Of a stretch of 64,000 bases of DNA, positions 61,666 to 64,000 are shown piece by piece; the stretch's first letter is position 1, and every line of letters begins with the position of its first letter. Location: positions 252,071 to 316,070 of the forward strand of contig JACRGD010000005.1 in the NCBI GenBank assembly GCA_016212525.1, given 5' to 3'. The notes under the pieces were generated by a model, which was not told the origin of the DNA, did no database searches, and saw nothing but the letters and a program-made list of their open reading frames with translations. The position numbers were made by a program, and so were the translations under genes. This DNA is from Microcaldota archaeon (GTDB lineage Archaea > Micrarchaeota > Micrarchaeia > Anstonellales > Bilamarchaeaceae).

Positions 61666-61752
61666 TCTTTCTTTTTGTATTATATTGTGCTAGTTCATAC
61701 TAAATAGAAACATCAATAAAAGCATTACTTCAAATACCAACAGCCAGATTGT

Positions 61753-62253
61753 ATGAAATCCGAAACTCAAGATAAAAAACCAAAATTTTCACTTGCATAC
61801 AAAGACGCAAGACTATTTAAATTAGTTCAAAAAACAGACAAGAAAATACTTGCACAATGGGCAATAGATTGTACTAAGAGAGGTTTACATTATTTTAAAG
61901 ATAAATATCCAACAGATCAAAGACCAAAAATAGCAATTCAAACACTGAAAAACTGGATAAAAACAGGAATATTTAAAATGAAAGTAATACGAAAAGCCGC
62001 ACTTGATTCACATGCAGCAGCACGTGAAATAGGTGAGGATAATGCAGCTAGATCTGCTGCAAGAGCTGCAGGACAAACAGTTGCAACAGCACACGTTAAA
62101 ACTCATTCAATCGCAGCGGCAAATTACTCGCTACAGGCGATATACAGATCCACAAGAGTAGAGAAAGCCAATGTGGCAATAATCAAAGAGCGAACTTGGC
62201 AATATAAGCACCTACGAGAATTATCAAAAATTAAGAAAAATCAAGAAAGATAG
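61753..62253 (+). CDS. Imm-5-like (putative immunity) protein
   Basis: 166 residues. KILAQWAIDCTKRGLHYFKD, AALDSHAAAREIGEDNAARS and ARAAGQTVATAHVKTHSIAA match the alanine/histidine-rich Imm-5-like domain seen in bacterial putative immunity proteins. No toxin partner is near. After the TAG stop the same frame continues 26 codons of protein-like text to a TAA at 62332 (starting DINQILFEEIVEIAGDDSKY), which might be the lost C-terminus. Bacterial origin is likely. Confidence 0.65.
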   Translation: MKSETQDKKPKFSLAYKDARLFKLVQKTDKKILAQWAIDCTKRGLHYFKDKYPTDQRPKIAIQTLKNWIKTGIFKMKVIRKAALDSHAAAREIGEDNAARSAARAAGQTVATAHVKTHSIAAANYSLQAIYRSTRVEKANVAIIKERTWQYKHLRELSKIKKNQER

Positions 62254-62358
62254 GACATAAACCAAATACTTTTTGAGGAAATTGTAGAAATAGCAGGAGA
62301 TGATTCGAAGTACGCCGAATTAATTTTAGAATAAAGGAAATCCTTCAGACCAAAAAGA

Positions 62359-62934
62359 TCAATGAACAAAAAATAAGGCAGAAATTCCGTTAGCAATCAT
62401 TTCTATGGCAACCGCAGTTAAGAAAAGACCTAATATCCGAGAGGCAATCCCAACCAGTTTGAAATTAACTTTGTTAATCATCATAGAGAAGGTGTAAAAG
62501 ACCAGGAATACTCCCATAAATGCAACGATTAAGTTAGAAAGAACAGCTAGAGCGCCTATTTCAAAGGTCTTTAGAGTAATAAACGAAATAGTCGCAGGTC
62601 CGGTCAGAAGAGGAGTGGCAATTATGGAAATAAGGGCCTCCACCTGTCCGAATTCGCCCTCAGTACTTTGTTTTGGCCTAATAGTATCTAAACCCAGAAG
62701 AAATAGAACTACCCCACCAGCAATTTTAAACGAGTTTAGAGTTATACCAAATAAACTAAACAAATAGGGCCCAACAAAAACCATGCAGAGGGCAATTGCA
62801 AATGCCGCCATAACAGCATTTATTGCCAATTTACGAACATCCATTTTTTGTTTATAGGCCGAAATTAAAACAGATAAAGAAGACATAGGATTTAGAAGCA
62901 CAAAAAATTGTAAGATGAGGGAAAAGTCAAGCAT
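62359..62934 (-). CDS. MarC family integral membrane protein
   Basis: 191 residues, six membrane helices. The start (LILQFFVLLNPMSSLSVLIS) and the blocks FKIAGGVVLFLLGLDTIRP and TPLLTGPATISFITLKTFEI are typical of the MarC/NAAT family, whose role is unclear (possible transporter). Standard length. Confidence 0.92.
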   Translation of the reverse strand: MLDFSLILQFFVLLNPMSSLSVLISAYKQKMDVRKLAINAVMAAFAIALCMVFVGPYLFSLFGITLNSFKIAGGVVLFLLGLDTIRPKQSTEGEFGQVEALISIIATPLLTGPATISFITLKTFEIGALAVLSNLIVAFMGVFLVFYTFSMMINKVNFKLVGIASRILGLFLTAVAIEMIANGISALFFVH

Positions 62935-62983
62935 AGAATAGAATCAAAAAGAAACTTAATAAAGAAATCGAAATGAAAAAAAA

Positions 62984-64000
62984 TTAAGGGTCTGGAGCTC
63001 CATCATCAAGGACAATTCTTTTTAGCTTTTCAAGAATTTGCAGTGCACCAAGGTTCCTTTGATTATAACCGCACCTAAGACCAGCAGAAGTGAGAACTGC
63101 ACCATCTGCACCATCTACGCAGTTATTAGCACCCGAATTTAGAACACTTGGGTGGATTCCATCAGAACCCATACCCTGGTTACTCATAGAAGAACCCTGA
63201 GTCTGTGCCCAGAAATTCCAAAGGGGGATATTTTTTGAGGCAGCAACATCAGCAATTATCTGATTGTAAGTTGCAACTCTAGGACCCATAGCCTGACCAT
63301 CAACAACATCTAATCTTGGAGGGATTGTGCTTAACACAGGAATTACCCCATCTCCAATAGTAGCATCTACAATTGCATTCAAGTTAGCTCTGAATTGAGT
63401 CGGATTATTTGGAGATTGTAGATCGTTTGTACCGTACATTATCAAAGAGATTGAAGGCCTGATTGTGTGATATTCGCATCGCATATATGTATTGTAAGGT
63501 GCCGAACAAGCAGTAGTTGCTGCAAGCGGAGCCGAAGTCGTCCAACCCATAACCGCAGTCATGCTTGCACGAGTAAAGGAATTTCCAGTCCCACACCAAA
63601 CAGGGGCTGAACCTAAGCTTGTACTCATAAAGTAATTTGCAACAGGAATCAAACTGGCATATGAACCGAATTGATCAGTTCCACCGCAACCGATATCAGT
63701 CAAGAAAGAACCTGATTCGGTTATGCTATCACCTACTTTTGCAAAGACTGAAGGTCGATTTCCTAAAGCAACACCGTTTGCCAGAATAGTTCGCAGGTTT
63801 GCTTTCATTGCCGAATTTATGTTAGGAACAACTGGCAGGGTTGAATAGGTACCATTAGGAGGAGTAGTTACCACCGGAGTGTAGCAGGAGCAGCTGGTTG
63901 AGTTGAGAAGAGCTGGAGAAGTACAGGTTAGACTGCAAACAGGTGGAATAACCACAGGAGTGTAGCAGCTGCAGGAAGTTGAGTTAAGCAGTGCTGGAGC
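62984..64000 (-). CDS. SGNH/GDSL hydrolase with Cys-rich repeats (partial, N-terminus outside window)
   Basis: The frame is open through the right edge, so the start is missing; at least 339 codons are visible. Block I FAKVGDSITESG (Ser nucleophile), block III MYGTNDLQS and block V GSDGIHPS (Asp/His) define an SGNH hydrolase. Before it lie two near-identical segments, each containing ALLNSTSCSCYTPVV, at about 63880-63925 and 63950-63997, so an N-terminal repeat array extends beyond the window. Cysteine pairs suggest a secreted, disulfide-bonded surface protein. Probably an extracellular esterase or glycan deacetylase. Confidence 0.8.
   Translation of the reverse strand, partial: APALLNSTSCSCYTPVVIPPVCSLTCTSPALLNSTSCSCYTPVVTTPPNGTYSTLPVVPNINSAMKANLRTILANGVALGNRPSVFAKVGDSITESGSFLTDIGCGGTDQFGSYASLIPVANYFMSTSLGSAPVWCGTGNSFTRASMTAVMGWTTSAPLAATTACSAPYNTYMRCEYHTIRPSISLIMYGTNDLQSPNNPTQFRANLNAIVDATIGDGVIPVLSTIPPRLDVVDGQAMGPRVATYNQIIADVAASKNIPLWNFWAQTQGSSMSNQGMGSDGIHPSVLNSGANNCVDGADGAVLTSAGLRCGYNQRNLGALQILEKLKRIVLDDGAPDP

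Noticed and set aside
62254..62334. Separate small gene after the Imm-5-like protein
   Set aside because: It has no start codon of its own and is simply the in-frame continuation past the TAG; reported as a finding instead.

Overview
The window comes from an archaeon. The evidence is a spc-type ribosomal operon in archaeal order with archaeal-only proteins (S4e, L32e, L19e, then SecY and an archaeal-type adenylate kinase), L40e, EF-2 together with diphthine synthase, archaeal GluRS, Dpo4-like polymerase, intron-containing tRNAs, TATA boxes about 25 bases upstream of leaderless genes, and GGTGAT-type ribosome binding sites. The compact layout and several bacterial-type enzymes (GlpX phosphatase, class II FBP aldolase, MsrB, bacterial-length glutamine synthetase) suggest a DPANN-like or otherwise gene-poor lineage, but the sequence alone does not fix the phylum.

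Layout. 1-2.6 kb: an edge-truncated HTH regulator divergent from glmS. 2.6-15.7 kb, nearly all minus strand: secreted beta-propeller protein, L11, HEAT-like protein, dphB, DUF192, the gluconeogenic pair glpX-fba, a class IV aminotransferase, class II ribonucleotide reductase, a small membrane protein and gltX. 15.8-16.4 kb: a hairpin-dense leader with a 30-codon ORF, ahead of a small HTH gene. 16.5-25.5 kb: the ribosomal operon S17 to L15, then secY and adkA, preceded by a structured leader. 25.6-31.9 kb: serS, membrane proteins, a methyltransferase, an ABC exporter, zinc-ribbon proteins and an N-formylglutamate amidohydrolase-like enzyme. 32-39.5 kb: accessory region with a degenerate HNH protein, SdpI-like protein, a sigma-70 region 4-like protein, VapBC, a peroxiredoxin, a lipoprotein cyclophilin, an NSUN-type RNA methyltransferase with a separately encoded PUA-like partner, and a second toxin-antitoxin-like pair. 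39.9-48.2 kb: transglutaminase-like protein, L40e-S12-S7, unknown proteins, HTH_10 regulator with a class V aminotransferase, radical SAM protein, MsrB. 48.4-64 kb: EF-2, a second methyltransferase/PUA pair, dinB, a flavin reductase, isopentenyl diphosphate isomerase, a large TGS-domain protein, lrp and glnA (divergent), an SDR, tRNA-Lys and tRNA-Cys (both with introns), an Imm-5-like protein, MarC, and an SGNH-hydrolase surface protein that runs off the right edge.

Functional links: DphB (6.2-7.0 kb) should modify the EF-2 histidine visible at residue 597 of the 48.4 kb gene. GlpX and Fba form a gluconeogenic step pair, with GlmS drawing on the resulting fructose-6-phosphate. Lrp and GlnA share an operator-containing intergenic region. 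Two separate loci encode the same split methyltransferase-plus-PUA arrangement.

The most unusual items are a probable tRNA-Cys intron inside the T-loop, the hairpin-rich leader at 15.8-16.15 kb in which the ribosome binding site of a tiny ORF pairs with its own coding sequence, the sigma-factor-like protein, the duplicated split NSUN/PUA loci, and an abrupt switch of strand composition (pyrimidine-rich to purine-rich top strand) at about 39.53 kb. No rRNA, CRISPR array, insertion sequence or prophage was seen.
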